In this document: one piece after another, positions 9,477-19,918 of the stretch | How the letters are laid out: every line of letters starts with the position of its first letter | Numbering within the stretch: position 1 is the first letter of the stretch | Assembly: GCF_000485595.1 (NCBI RefSeq) | Contig: NW_014577078.1 | Coordinates: 90,154 to 115,191, forward strand | Length of the DNA stretch: 25,038 bases | Direction of reading: 5' to 3' | From: Priapulus caudatus | Taxonomy: Eukaryota > Priapulida > Priapulimorpha > Priapulimorphida > Priapulidae | The notes under the pieces: generated by a model | Databases searched by the model: none | The model's input: only the letters and a program-made list of their open reading frames with translations | Told to the model about the DNA's origin: nothing | Translations under genes and position numbers: made by a program

Positions 9477-9574
9477 CCTTCAACTTTTACATTTAACTTG
9501 GTGCGTGCGTTAATGTGTTTCGCGCACGTCCTGCTGCTCGCTAGATGTTATTGTCATGCACACGTGCTTTACAG

Positions 9575-9674
9575 ATGTTATACTCCATCTCGGTGAATCA
9601 CAGCAATCCCGAGGCACTGGACCAGCCTAGAATCAGTATAGCCAAGGAGGGAAGAGTTCCTACAACACCAGAAG
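9575..9674 (+). CDS. RYK: RYK-like receptor, exon 3: WIF domain, middle
   Basis: The exon lies between TTTACAG and AAG|GTACGG. It encodes MLYSISVNHS, then LDQPRISIAKEGRVPTTPE. The P-R-I-S-I...G-x-V-P-T-T segment corresponds to the P-Q-V-N-I-S..G-E-V-P-R-T stretch of vertebrate RYK. Asn-His-Ser is a potential N-glycosylation site. It is 100 bases long, phase 0 in and phase 1 out, and joins exons 2 and 4 in frame. Confidence 0.9.
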
Positions 9675-11107
9675 GTACGGGTGTGTGCAGTCACACCCAA
9701 CTCACAATTTGTTCTTAGTGCACGTTGTATACCTCACGTGGTAAAAAATGTTGTAAAATTAACGGCTTTATCGTTGCTTACAACGACAGTGGCGCCACTA
9801 CTAGCACATCTACTTTCAAAGTTGCACATCGCAACTTTTCGAATGCAATTGCAAGCTACAGACCGAGGGTGTTTCTTATTTATTAATTAAAGAGACGAAG
9901 AATTGCAATATCTTATAAACAACTCTGAGTTTCAGTTATAATATGGATGAATTTGTCCCAAAATAAGAATCGATTCGTTAAATAGCAGTTAGGTATAAAT
10001 ATAATTTCACTTTTTTGATTGGCTCTCACTCTGTAACGTGCGGAATAATTCGGCAGAAGCACAACTTCGTCAGGGTGGCAGCACAATTGCGGGGTGTCTT
10101 GTCAGCGGTCAAAAACAAAGATTTGACCAAACTCACAGTGGTTCTATGACAAATGTGAATGCGTCATTATAGAAATGTGTAGGTATTTAATATTGTTTAT
10201 GCACTTACTATCCTAATATACTCCAAAATGCCTTATAATTCTGAGGTGTAGTATCCCTTTAAACATTGTTTTGCCAGTGTTTTGCTTGACTGCTCAAATG
10301 ATCTTATCCTGTTTTGTGGAGCAGATGTTGTGATCCTGTCGGTGTGTAGCCTGAGGAGAGTGCCTGTATGGCATTCTGCTTCCTTCACTCGTTAGTGCAC
10401 TTTTAATTGCGGTGAATATAAGGGGGCATTGTTGATGGTGCTGCTGCTCACCATATGCGATACGAAGCAAAGTGATGTGTTCTATGCATATTCTTCCTCT
10501 TTTGGGATTGGTTTTGCCCTTCGTTTTCCTATCAGTTACAACGTACTGGGGCCAGTGCTCCACTCTCAGATGGCCGGTTTCTCAAATTAGGACTATCCCA
10601 ATCGATACAATATCTAACAGACCTAAACAAACGCTTGGACAGACGTGAAGTGTATGATGGTTCCAGATGTTGTATTAATAATTAATAATTTTGCAAAATT
10701 GTAATTGCAAAAATTTGTACAATGAAAGGCAGCAAAAACTTTAATATGTCAACAGACAAAGACATGATCCATTTTGATAAACGTATCACAGTGTTGGAAA
10801 TAAAAATGCCATCACCAGTGACTTATCTTCAGCAAAAACTAACCCTGTTAGTTCACAATTATATTATACTTTCAGGACATTACAATCCCATTCTACATTC
10901 ATGTCATCTTCAGAATCCTGTTTTTTATGTTCCTTTTTTTCTCAAGGCCTCATACATAGTTAACCGTGCCATCACAATCTCATTCTGCCTTTACACTGTC
11001 CTAATAGTTCTATTTTACATTCACCATTTCCTCACATACACGTTCCACATTCGGGCCGTTACAACTCTGTCCTATATTGCCATCACCATCTTTCTTGTGC
11101 ATTTCAG
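9675..11107 (+). other. Intron 3 of the RYK-like gene
   Basis: A 1.4 kb intron ending in a strong polypyrimidine acceptor (TTTCTTGTGCATTTCAG). Open frames at 10294-10563 (minus) and 10722-11174 (plus) show no domain; the latter overlaps exon 4 in a different frame. I see no exon or mobile element in it. Confidence 0.65.
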
Positions 11108-11320
11108 CATTCACCATTGTGCTGCCATGCACGGGGAAGATGAGCGCAGAGGTCGAGGTACACATCCAAATTAACGTGAGCATCTTCTCCGCATCAAACG
11201 CGACTATTCTTGACTTCAAGCGTCGTAAGTTTTGCTGGGAGGACGTTGGTGGAGCCGGCTCACCGGTCGCCGTCGTCCACCGGGATGCCGATGCCGTTGC
11301 ATTCGAAAGCATGCCAAATG
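11108..11320 (+). CDS. RYK: RYK-like receptor, exon 4: end of WIF domain
   Basis: The exon lies between GCATTTCAG and AATG|GTAAGT. It reads FTIVLPCTGKMSAEVEV, then INVSIFSASNATILDFKRRK, then FCWEDVGG. L-P-C-T-G-K and the downstream K-R-R-K-F-C match the two conserved cysteines and basic strand that close the RYK WIF domain. Asn-Val-Ser and Asn-Ala-Thr are potential glycosylation sites. The final 25 or so residues (GAGSPVAVV...AFESMPN) form the extracellular stalk, so the next exon should carry the transmembrane helix. Phase is 1 at both ends. Confidence 0.92.
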
Positions 11321-11357
11321 GTAAGTTGATGAAGTCTAATGATATATAATTCATTAA

Positions 11358-11500
11358 ATAAGTATATCTAAAAAAAATTATAAGTATATCTAATAAGTAT
11401 ATCTAATGTATAAGTATAATGTAATAATGTATAAAATGTATAAGTATATCTAAGTATATCTAATAAGTATATCTAATAAGTATATCTAAAAAATTAAATA
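11358..11500. repeat. Imperfect AAGTATATCTAAT tandem repeat
   Basis: About ten variants of a 12-14 base unit AAGTATATCTAAT, some shortened, run directly into the inverted repeat at 11505. Confidence 0.85.
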
Positions 11501-11504
11501 AGTA

Positions 11505-11640
11505 GATCTATCTTGGTTAATTTTTACTCAACCGTGTTAATTCAAAACGTCAGCTTTGAGAAAGCCTCCTGATAGGAGGCAAAACGTCAGCAGTACGTTT
11601 TGAATCAACACAGTTGAGTAGAAATTAACCAAGATAGATC
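11505..11640. repeat. Inverted repeat with nested hairpin
   Basis: The outer arms 11505-11550 and 11595-11640 are 46-base near-complements (GATCTATCTTGGTTAAT facing ATTAACCAAGATAGATC, with a few mismatches). Inside is GCCTCCT-GAT-AGGAGGC (11564-11580), flanked on both sides by AAAACGTCAG (11547-11556 and 11582-11591, within one base). The layout resembles the hammerhead-type region at the ends of Penelope-like retroelements, but no reverse transcriptase of that class is present. Confidence 0.7.
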
Positions 11641-12603
11641 CAATATATAATTCATTTTTATGGATGAGTCGCATTGGTGCCACCTGTCATTGGTGCAGTG
11701 GGAGGCGACTGATTGGCCCAGGGCTGGCTTAAATGCTTGGGGCTGTCGACTAGTCATACCAGTATGCTGACCCAGATTTTCTCCATCTGATTATTGGTAT
11801 TTTTTTTAAATGCAGTGAACTTAAAGGCTTCATACACTAGAGCAAACATGTGTTGAATTGCAGGTTTCACACGAGGAATGTTTCAATGCTGTCATCCCAT
11901 GATAATCTAATCCAAAAGTGGTTTTGAATCGAGAATAAATGACATTCAATTTCCCCATGATGCGCATCTGTTAAACATTGCTGTAATAAGGATTCAGTGT
12001 TGGTGCAATGTTAGTAGATTTAATCGTTGTAAGCGGGCTGCGGTCGAGAGCGGACGTGTTTTGGAATTGCTGGCATTGTGGCATTTACCCAATGATTCAT
12101 GACTAGGCTAAGTTATACGCTAAGATAAATTACGTTAAATTAGTGTCAACTACCTCAAACAGATTAACTAATACATCTTTTGCCTTTAGGTAGAGGAATT
12201 GATATATCAGACTATATTTATTTTACACGTTTTAATTGAATTACTTAACAAGCTAAATTATACGGTGGTTGCCACTTTTCGAAGTTTTTGTCTATAGCCG
12301 CGGTTTATGTATATATACTTTTCAATTTTGTTGTTATATTATTTACATTTTACCCAGTAATAAACACACAGTGTGTGTGTTATAAGTTTTGCTATCCGAC
12401 TAACACAGCCTACTGTTACGTTCACGTGTGTTACTGGGGCGGCTGCCGGGAGGAAAATCTAACTAGTACTAGTACTAGTAACCAGATAGGCAAATAGTTA
12501 CGTTATTGATAGTTATAGTCTGTGTACTGTGTTGTCTGTCTGCACCTAGCATAAAGTTTTAGTTTTAATTAAAGTAATAAATCCTTATGTCTAAAAAAGC
12601 TAT
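11641..12603 (+). other. Intron 4 sequence before the LINE
   Basis: No confident gene. At 12301 a good acceptor (TTTTTGTCTATAG) is followed in the required phase by a hydrophobic stretch (AAVYVYILFNFVVILFTFYP), one of three weak candidates for the missing transmembrane exon. The 12400-12600 part may be the 5' leader of the LINE, including a CTAGTACTAGTACTAGTA microsatellite. Confidence 0.4.
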
Positions 12604-13380
12604 ATGGAGGATATTTTTAAAAGAATGGACGACATGGAAGAGAACCTTAGACAGGTAATGAAATCGGAATCTCACAAGGTAACTAAAAGACTAGATGACC
12701 TAGATGACAGTATGAAGGAATTGTCATCTAGCCAGCAATATATTTCTGATTCATTTGAAGAACTAAAACGTGACCTAGAAGAAGCTCTTAAAAAAATAAC
12801 CAACCTCGAAAATGAAAACAAGATACTAAAAGCAGCTGTTAGCAACCTAGAAAAAAGCAATAAAGATAATGACATGGCAATAGACGATTTGGAACAGTAT
12901 GGACGGCGCGACACCCTAGAAATCTGTAATATTCCATACATTCAAAACGAGAAATTAAATAGTGTAGTTAAAAGAGTCGCGCACAACATGAAAATCAACC
13001 TAACTGATCAAGATATAAGCACAGCTCACAGACTGCCACCTCCAAGGTCAGGAGCACCACCAAAAATCATTGTAAAATTTACCAGGCGCGACAAACGTAA
13101 TGAAATATTATCAAACCGTAAACATGTGGGATCAGCTGAGCAACTAGTATATACATCTAGAGATAACATCTATATTATAAACGAGAGCACTCATCTTATA
13201 AAGCTCGGCCGAGCACTATTTAACAAATGCCTGACTGCTAAGCGAACAGGAGGATTTAAGTATCTATGGACAAGACTCGGTAGAATATTCATCAGGAAGA
13301 CCAATGAAAGTGAAATTATAGAAATTTGTAACGAAGCGAACATAGACAAACTACCAACTCGCCGACAATGTGTAGAATAA
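12604..13380 (+). CDS. LINE ORF1-like protein
   Basis: An intact 258-residue frame. Residues 1-95 form a heptad-rich, charged coiled coil (MDDMEENLRQV, LKRDLEEALKKI, LENENKILKAAVSNLEKSN). A conserved block follows: DDLEQYGRRDTLEICNIP, then DISTAHRLPPP and PPKIIVKFTRRDKRNEIL, and a basic tail. This coiled coil plus RRM-like plus C-terminal arrangement is found in ORF1 proteins of many non-LTR retrotransposons, which bind the element RNA. A stop (TAA) sits just upstream in frame at 12592. Unlike the ORF2 remnants that follow it has no disabling change, so it decayed less or was kept. The family assignment is firm; the clade is not. Confidence 0.8.
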   Translation: MEDIFKRMDDMEENLRQVMKSESHKVTKRLDDLDDSMKELSSSQQYISDSFEELKRDLEEALKKITNLENENKILKAAVSNLEKSNKDNDMAIDDLEQYGRRDTLEICNIPYIQNEKLNSVVKRVAHNMKINLTDQDISTAHRLPPPRSGAPPKIIVKFTRRDKRNEILSNRKHVGSAEQLVYTSRDNIYIINESTHLIKLGRALFNKCLTAKRTGGFKYLWTRLGRIFIRKTNESEIIEICNEANIDKLPTRRQCVE

Positions 13381-13607
13381 CTATCACATGTAAATTTATT
13401 GTAAAATTTGAAACCCCTCATATACCGATGGCTCATCTCCTTTGTAGAAAATGTTTAAAGCCATGCAAGCCTAAGCAATCTGCTATTTTATGTAACGTAT
13501 GTCAAATATGGTCTCACACAAAATTTATAACTTTAACTAAGGCCAAAACAAGATATAGGTGTGGTTACGGTTTCCCGACCGACCCTATTTATTCCCAGCG
13601 ACCCTAA
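13368..13607 (+). pseudogene. LINE ORF2 start: zinc-finger fragment
   Basis: The fragment overlaps the last 13 bases of ORF1 in another frame. It contains LLCRKCLKPCKPKQSAIL, then CNVCQIWSHTKF. This resembles a PHD-type finger (C-x2-C ... C-x2-C ... W-x-H-x2-C) like those attached to some non-LTR element proteins. The expected last cysteine is Phe here (HTKF), so the finger is probably broken. The frame stops at 13607, and the next 370 bases are AT-rich with stops in every frame. Confidence 0.5.
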
Positions 13608-13983
13608 ACACTTTATTGTCAATTTTCTTTAAAGTAAAAAAAAAATATAATAAAAAAAAAATATTAATATTAATTGGACAGTTCCTGCTTCAAAAGGCAC
13701 AACGCACATTCTTCGGACATGGTTTGTAAATAAAATATTTCAAGAAAATAAAATGTTTTTCCTACCTACCTACCATATTTTTTTCGGCATGTAACGGTAA
13801 CCACACATATATTTTGTTTGGGGCTAAGCAACAATTTGAAAATTTGGGAACTGAATGAACCATTTTTATTGTCTTACCGTCTTATGCGCACTAGTTTAGT
13901 ACCATATCAAATTAGTAGTCTGTACGGGGTATACAAGTTCCACTTTCCCTTCTTTTCCTTTACTTGACCAGATTAATTCTGCA

Positions 13984-14760
13984 ATGCCTTCCATTACAGA
14001 TGCTGACCTATACGATCCTACAAAAAATGATGACCGAGACCCGGACCATTATTTGAGATATCCAAGCAGTAAGTATGTGAAACCTGAAACCCTTCGAAAG
14101 ATAGTTTCTGAGGACAAGCAAAGCGACTTGTTTATACTACATGTAAATGCACGTAGTTTACAAAACAAATTTAACGTACCTCCTAGATTTTCTTGTCCAA
14201 TTAAATACTGCTAAAATACTTGACTTAATTGCAATTTCTGAAACTAAATTAGGATCCAATACGCACTATAACATTGAGATACCTGGCTATATATTCATTA
14301 GACAGGACTCCATTACTAACGCAGGAGGAGTTGGGATGTATATAAGAGATTATCTTAGCTGTTCTTTACGGCATGCTACATCATTGTCAGGAGTGCATGC
14401 TGAGCAGCTGTGGATCCCATTATTGGGAAATTTCAATCTATAAACAATCCTTACCAGTTGGTTCATCTATCGGGTCAATATCGCCACAATAAATGGGTGA
14501 CATATTAATTTGATCTGGCTTTTTTTATCAATGCTGTCTTAGACTCACACAATGATGTTCAGCCTTCGAACGCCGAAATGAACAATATTCTCCATCTTAA
14601 TAACTTTCAGGTAATTATTATATTTGTGTGGTGATTTTAACATAGATTTCTTGAAACAGGATCAACAACCGTTCAGACAATTATAACAAACCGGAGAGAT
14701 CCTACAACAATACCTATTAGCGATGACGTTTACTCTTACCATATATATCGGCCTCTCAAT
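13984..14760 (+). pseudogene. LINE ORF2 endonuclease remnant, frameshifted
   Basis: The first frame (13984-14214) gives ...DLFILHVNARSLQNKFN. A shift to the second frame (14147-14443) gives LLDFLVQLNTAKILDLIAIS, ETKLGSNTHY, then GYIFIRQDSITNAGGVGMYI. At about 14625 a further frame gives LCGDFNIDFLKQ. These are ordered landmarks of the apurinic-type endonuclease of non-LTR elements: the N of the first strand, the catalytic E of ISET, GGVGMYI, and GDFN with the catalytic D/N pair. The final S-D-H motif was not found. At least two frameshifts and several stops make it non-functional. Confidence 0.7.
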
Positions 14761-14860
14761 TACGTAAACCAACTTAGTTACTCAATTCACTCTAACTAAC
14801 CGACGGTTAGTTGACCATTTTTCATACGAACAATGATCCAGTAATAACATTAGCCGCCTG

Positions 14861-15830
14861 GTGAGTATAATTACACAAATGAAATTTGGGGATCATCACT
14901 TCACCTATTTTCATATCTCGTGCACAGATAACAGGGTTGATCGAACAAAGAGAAGAAAATTGACTCTTTGCCGCTCAATGAAAATTACTACCACCGATAT
15001 GTGTAGGTGTTGTACGCAGCGCTCACGACAGCACGGAGATCTGGGATGCTTACGTTAATCGTTGCAGTAGATATGTCAGAACTCCTGTAGGACTGGAAAG
15101 ACACACCGCTTCTAAACAACGGATTAAGATTGGACAATAATAAGTTAGAAAGAATAACCCTGTGAGGACAAATACATGAGCACCAGATTTGCGCTAACCA
15201 CTCGTAATCCTCGAGAATTCAAAAAACTCCAAAATTCTCCACCTAGGAACCATGGAATCACCTCGCGACCAGGGTCTACGTGGACGGTGTCAATTTAAAA
15301 CTAGTCAAAAATTATGATTCATTCCCATTACTTAAAAGAGTACTGAAGTTATTGCGAAATTTAATAATAAAAGATTAATGTAAGTGAAGGTTAACTCATG
15401 GAACAATCAAAAATTCTAAAAAAAGAATACTACATTAACAGTTGCTAGCTCAGCAATACAAACATTAGTATCGCAGGAAAAACATGCGACCTACAATTAA
15501 CGAACGATAATAAGCTGGAAAATTAACAGTTTCATGTCTCATCCGATACTGTAGTATACCTGTGTAACAATTCAGACAATACTAGCTCCAGAAGGCAGTT
15601 ACTGTGACAACATTTAATAATTACTTCAAGGGGTTATTGGCTAGCACTCCAGTGAGTCCATACAGAAAATATAAGAAAGATAGACTACACATGTTCAGAA
15701 CTATTATTATCGAGCTCCAGCTTACAAATTCCATATACTTTTTCGACTTGACTCGTATTTGTATAAAGAAAAAATGGAAGAAAGTAAGTCCTCTAATTTC
15801 TCAAAAGAAACGTTGATAGGAAATAGCAAT
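14861..15830 (+). pseudogene. Probable LINE ORF2 remnant before the RT core
   Basis: Heavily decayed. Two fragments resemble the segment just upstream of the reverse transcriptase core in CR1/L2-like elements: VTTFNNYFKGLLAS at about 15604, followed by TNSIYFFDLT at about 15726. No YADD catalytic box is visible, so the RT itself is truncated or lost. A short perfect hairpin AACTAACC-GAC-GGTTAGTT lies just before, at 14794-14812. Confidence 0.4.
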
Positions 15831-16429
15831 GGCAGTAACGCTTTTATGGCCATCGCTGCCAATTTTGTCATAGAGTATAGAACTTGATAGAGGCAGTTTG
15901 TATACACTTCTTCGCCAGTGTACTAGCCTACCTAACTCATTAAGAACAACTGTACTAAATAACAACGGTTATATCTTTCATATAATATGGTATGTTTATT
16001 TGTTATATGACCCGAGTCGACTTCCGGAGTGAGAGTAGAGTGATCGGAATGACAGCATAGTATACGAGGTTCTACCAACACCAATGTCCTATTACATCGC
16101 AGAATGGGCTGACGTAGCTGTGAGGCCATCATTTAGGGGGGACTTTCGGCGTCATCCAGCAGAGACTGAGCTTAGGAGATGACCAATGAAGATGAGTATC
16201 GTGAACGATAGACTGACGATGGCAGCGCGACAGCGGTGGACATAATGACAGAGTTACACGGTAAGTTGAACATAGCCAAGCGGAGTGTTGCCGCGTCGAG
16301 GATTCATAGTGAAAGGAGCGAACTCAGAGGGGAAGCTCAATGTGCTCACTGTTAACGGGCAAGGAAAATATACTCATAGTCTCTGGGCACGCTAAATACA
16401 GTGTGACTTAGAGTTAGCATTAGCCATGC
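15831..16429 (+). other. Intron sequence, nothing recognised
   Basis: No coding similarity, RNA gene or clear repeat seen. It may contain more unrecognisable LINE sequence; the 3' end of the LINE cannot be placed. Confidence 0.4.
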
Positions 16430-18120
16430 TTGGTAACTCATCTTGTCATGTTTGACTGTGCTCTGTCGCTGTTGTCGATGCCATTGCCGATACTGCTGGT
16501 CTGCACTACTCGGCTCAGCTGACTGCTACTTGCGTACTGGCTACATGCTGCTTGGCTCATACTGTACTAATCTATTATGACTGTCTCGCTTCTGGCTGCC
16601 TCTGTGCCCTGCGTCGTAAAGCTGTTAGCTGCTACTCATTTTGGTTTCTGGTGGCTGGTTGCCATACTTTGCTGCTGGACCAAGTGCCACCGTTAACTGC
16701 TATCACTACGCTCTATAGTATGGTGAGTGTGACAACTATTCACGCATTCGGCGCTTGAGACTCACCGGCAATTGATGCTTAAATCTCACACTCTCACTCC
16801 TGCTTCCTGCTTACTGCTCACTCATTGTAAAATCTCATACGCGTACTCCTTGAGCCTGCGGTGCACTGCTACCTATATCACTGATTAGCATGGTCTCGCT
16901 TTAATGTGTTTCTCATAAGCCATCCTGTCACTAGGACTAGCTCTGCCTGTTAACTTGCTGACCACGTGAAATCGTCACAGATTTGCGCTTAAAGTTAAAT
17001 CACTTGCGTGGCCATTGCATAGACGTACGGCTCCACGTCCTTGTGTGAGCTGAACTACTAGCTGCGTACTGCCGCTCTGCGTATTCGCCTTACCCTAGCC
17101 TAACCTTGCTCTGGAGGCTGCTGCTGTTATTCTGCTTAGGTCCTAGCTAGCGACGGCCATAACTAGCTGACTATAGAGCTGCGGATCTGTCGTCGGCTTG
17201 ACTACTACTATCTAGCTGCTGCCTACAGTGCTGCTGACTGACCTTGTGCCTTGCTGCTATAAGCGTCATTCATTAAACATGAAAAAGTGCTCTGGGAACT
17301 ACTACTGCTGCTGCTGCTGCCTGCTGGGCCCTGGACTGATCTCAATAGCTGACTAGCGGTGTACCTGCCATATGAGTGTGATTGTTAGTGCTGTACACGT
17401 TTAGCTGGCATTCATAGACTGCTTACTGGCAAACCCTAGACTGCTGCCCTACTACTACTATTGCCCTGCTACTGCTGCCTACTCACTGCATATGCTGCTG
17501 CTGCTGTGTTATACTTGCTGCCTGCTGCTACTGCTACAGCTGCTGCCTGCTAACTGGCTGTTACTGCTAGTTACTGCTGCTGCTGCCTGCGCTGACTGTT
17601 ACTGTGCGACTGTCTGACTGTTAACTACTGTTGAGTGCTTACTGATACTGTTGCTGCCGTACCTGCTGCTGCTCACTACTACTGCTGCGCTGCTGCTGCT
17701 CGCTGTTACTGATACTGCCGTGCCCTGTCTACGTCGCTACTGCTACTGCTGCTGCTTGCTTACTGACTACTCGCTGCTGTGCTGCTGCCTACTGTTACTT
17801 GAGGCTGCTACTGCTGGCTACTGCCTGCTCGCTTGCTGCTGCTACTGCTGACTACTACTACTGACATACTTGATTGCGATGCCGCTCCTAAACGCTCTAT
17901 TACTGTTTTCTGAGCGTGAGCTTGTTACACTGCTCTAGCATTGCACTTTGAATGTTGCATACATACTTACTGACTAGATTGCTGACTGTCTGGCTGGTCT
18001 CAGACTAATCTGCCTACTGCTGCTCACTCATGAACCATTGGTCTTAGCTTGCTACAACTAAAAATTTCTTGAACTGAATCTCTGACTGCTTCGTTGCGGC
18101 TGCTACCCTTATAGCTAATG
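16430..18120. repeat. CTG/CTA-rich low-complexity tract, 1.7 kb
   Basis: Composition shifts to dense CTG, CTA, GCT and ACT trinucleotides (for example CTGCTGCTGCTGCCTGCTG near 17310 and many CTACTGCTG blocks between 17440 and 17860). It is densest at 17300-17860 and fades on both sides, suggesting an old CTG/CTA expansion broken up by mutation. The Leu/Cys-rich frame at 17651-17851 is a by-product. Confidence 0.75.
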
Positions 18121-18241
18121 CTACCACGCCAACAATTAAAGCACTCACTCACGCACACTTTTAGTCCACGATTATACCTACACAGCACCTTAAATCATAT
18201 ACATGTACTCACATTTAAATTTGAATGACAAAAGAACCTAT

Positions 18242-19918
18242 TCAATCGTCATCATCATCGTCTTGTGTATCAGAGAAGACACTGTACGTCAGATTGGCAT
18301 CATCACATTCCTCGTTGCAATCAAGTGAGGCATCTTCTGTCAGTTATGTACAGAGTTTGTTTGAACTTTGAGGCCCTCGAACGAAACGAAGCCCAATTTG
18401 TTGTTGTCCATAAGTGTCCATCCGTGGCTATGTGCTGGAAATTTAGTTTGATTGGGACTCCTGGCATTTTTCCATAGATGTGCAACATGGTTTAGCCCGC
18501 TTTTTCTTTTACTGAAGAACGTCTTTTCATGGGGGTAGACAACATGGATCAGTCGATTAATTTTTCTCCATTGGGGTGTCTCCATTTCTCAGGCATATGA
18601 CGTTTTATACAGTATAAACAGAGTGTCATTTACATGTCTCACATTCTGCACCCCATACATACAAGTTACCACAAACATAGTGCTCAAGAGTTGCGGAGAC
18701 TTGGGGCTCCACACTTTCATTCGATCCTAGTTCAGTGATGGCCGATATGTATTCCATGTTATTGATCGTCAGTGCATAGGGTTTTGCTTTGTAAAGAAAT
18801 GCAGCAGTGGAGTCGCATCCAGTGAAGGCATAGAAGGCTGGAAGAGCAGAACACACAGCTGGTGTTAGCTTCTAAGCAAGTTCTGAAATATTGATCAGGT
18901 ATCTGGTATTCCTTGAGCTGGTGCCAGTATTAATTCAGATGATAGCATTCGAAAGTTTCTCATGATAGAGTAGGAGTATAAAAAAACGTCAGTATCAGCG
19001 CCACGGACAACAGGACAAGCGACCAAAACAATTCACAGACTGTTGAAGTATAAGGCTTGCTACGCCATCAAAGGTTTGAGGGAGCTTTGCTAGTGTGCGC
19101 AAGAAAAACATGGCATCAAGCATGCAGACATCAATATGACAAGGTTCTGTGTTTCCAGTCCCCTCTGCTTCCAGTTTTTTCATCAGTGCCGATTTATCCG
19201 TTTTGTTCTTGGCTCCATTGATGTGACAAAGGAAAAGTGGAATTTCTGTGAGTGGGAAGGACAACGGAACCTTAGCCAAATCAAGACTCTTTGTGTCAGC
19301 AACAAAGAGCAATCTCTCGAAGACGACATAGGTGCATCGTATTTCGTTAATCTTCAGATCTTTTGATGAAATTCTTGTCTTCAATGCATCCCCTGCAAAG
19401 TTCTTGCATTTTTGTGACAAACTCGTTATACCATTCATTCCCTTTGTGTACTACTCCAGTAAGATCATTCTCCACATCAGCGGTAGTTGCATTACCAGTT
19501 GTGAGGCAGTAAAGCTCAGGCAGGTTTACTTGAAATTAATTCAGTTTCTTCCAGGCTTTTCACAGCTGCTTGTAAGTCCATTTTGATTCTGTATGGCTTC
19601 AGCTCTTGTGAAATTTCCTCAGTAAGAGTAAGACCAGCCATATCCAGGAGACATCCCACTATAGCTCCCCTGAAAGATCTTGTAAGGGTCCACCTTTTTC
19701 TGGCATTGGCGCACTAAGAAAATCCTGCAAGCAATGCTGCCTTGTCCTGCTGCAGCACCTTTGGCTTTGTTAACAATTTCGTTCCAGTGTATGGTGTATA
19801 GCACTCCATTGAGAAATTTTTTGCTGTGCGAAGAATAGAGAGAGCTCCTCCTTGAAACGTGATGGATTCCTTCGTGGGTATTGTCCACATTCAAAAGATT
19901 CAAGTGGAACCTTATCAT
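18242..19918 (-). pseudogene. Broken repeat-family protein gene (PIN/FEN1-like block)
   Basis: Read on the minus strand, 19918 to 18242. Ordered pieces are: a poorly recognised N-terminal part (to about 19660); LLDMAGLTLTEEISQELKPY (about 19630, shifted frame); NLPELYCLTTGN (about 19520); a long open stretch with FERLLFVADTKSLDLAKVPL and NKTDKSALMKKL and MLDAMFFLRTLAKLPQTFDG (19438-18998); then TGTSSRNTRYLINISELA, a TAG stop (18872-18874), and CSALPAFYAFTGCDSTAAFL (about 18850-18790). After that come a shifted segment with HLWKNARSP and HGW (about 18585-18345) and an acidic end EDASLDCNEE...DDDDDD with stop at 18242. I recognise this as a multi-copy protein family of marine invertebrates and fish. 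Its AFTGCD block recalls the GCD motif of FEN1/XPG-like nucleases; that link is inference. Most pieces share one frame, so it was a single ORF now disabled by stops at 18995 and 18872 and by frameshifts. Confidence 0.6.

Larger units (their letters stand above)
8664..9574 (+). other. Intron 2 of the RYK-like gene
   Basis: Runs from donor GTATGT to an acceptor TGCTTTACAG. It carries the second copy of the poly-C repeat, a long imperfect foldback around 9104 and a short perfect hairpin at 9449. No exon was found inside. Confidence 0.75.

Noticed and set aside
10722-11174. 150-residue plus-strand frame just before exon 4
   Set aside because: Its frame differs from the WIF frame in the overlap and it lies in the intron 3 pyrimidine-rich end; no recognisable domain.
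11505-11640. 46-base inverted repeat as a member of the mini-element set
   Set aside because: No 7-bp flanking duplication and unrelated ends.
12672-12941. 89-residue minus-strand frame
   Set aside because: Shadow of the LINE ORF1 coiled coil.
17651-17851. Leu/Cys-rich hydrophobic frame considered as the transmembrane exon
   Set aside because: It is generated by CTG/CTA repeats, and no splice sites in the right phase were seen.
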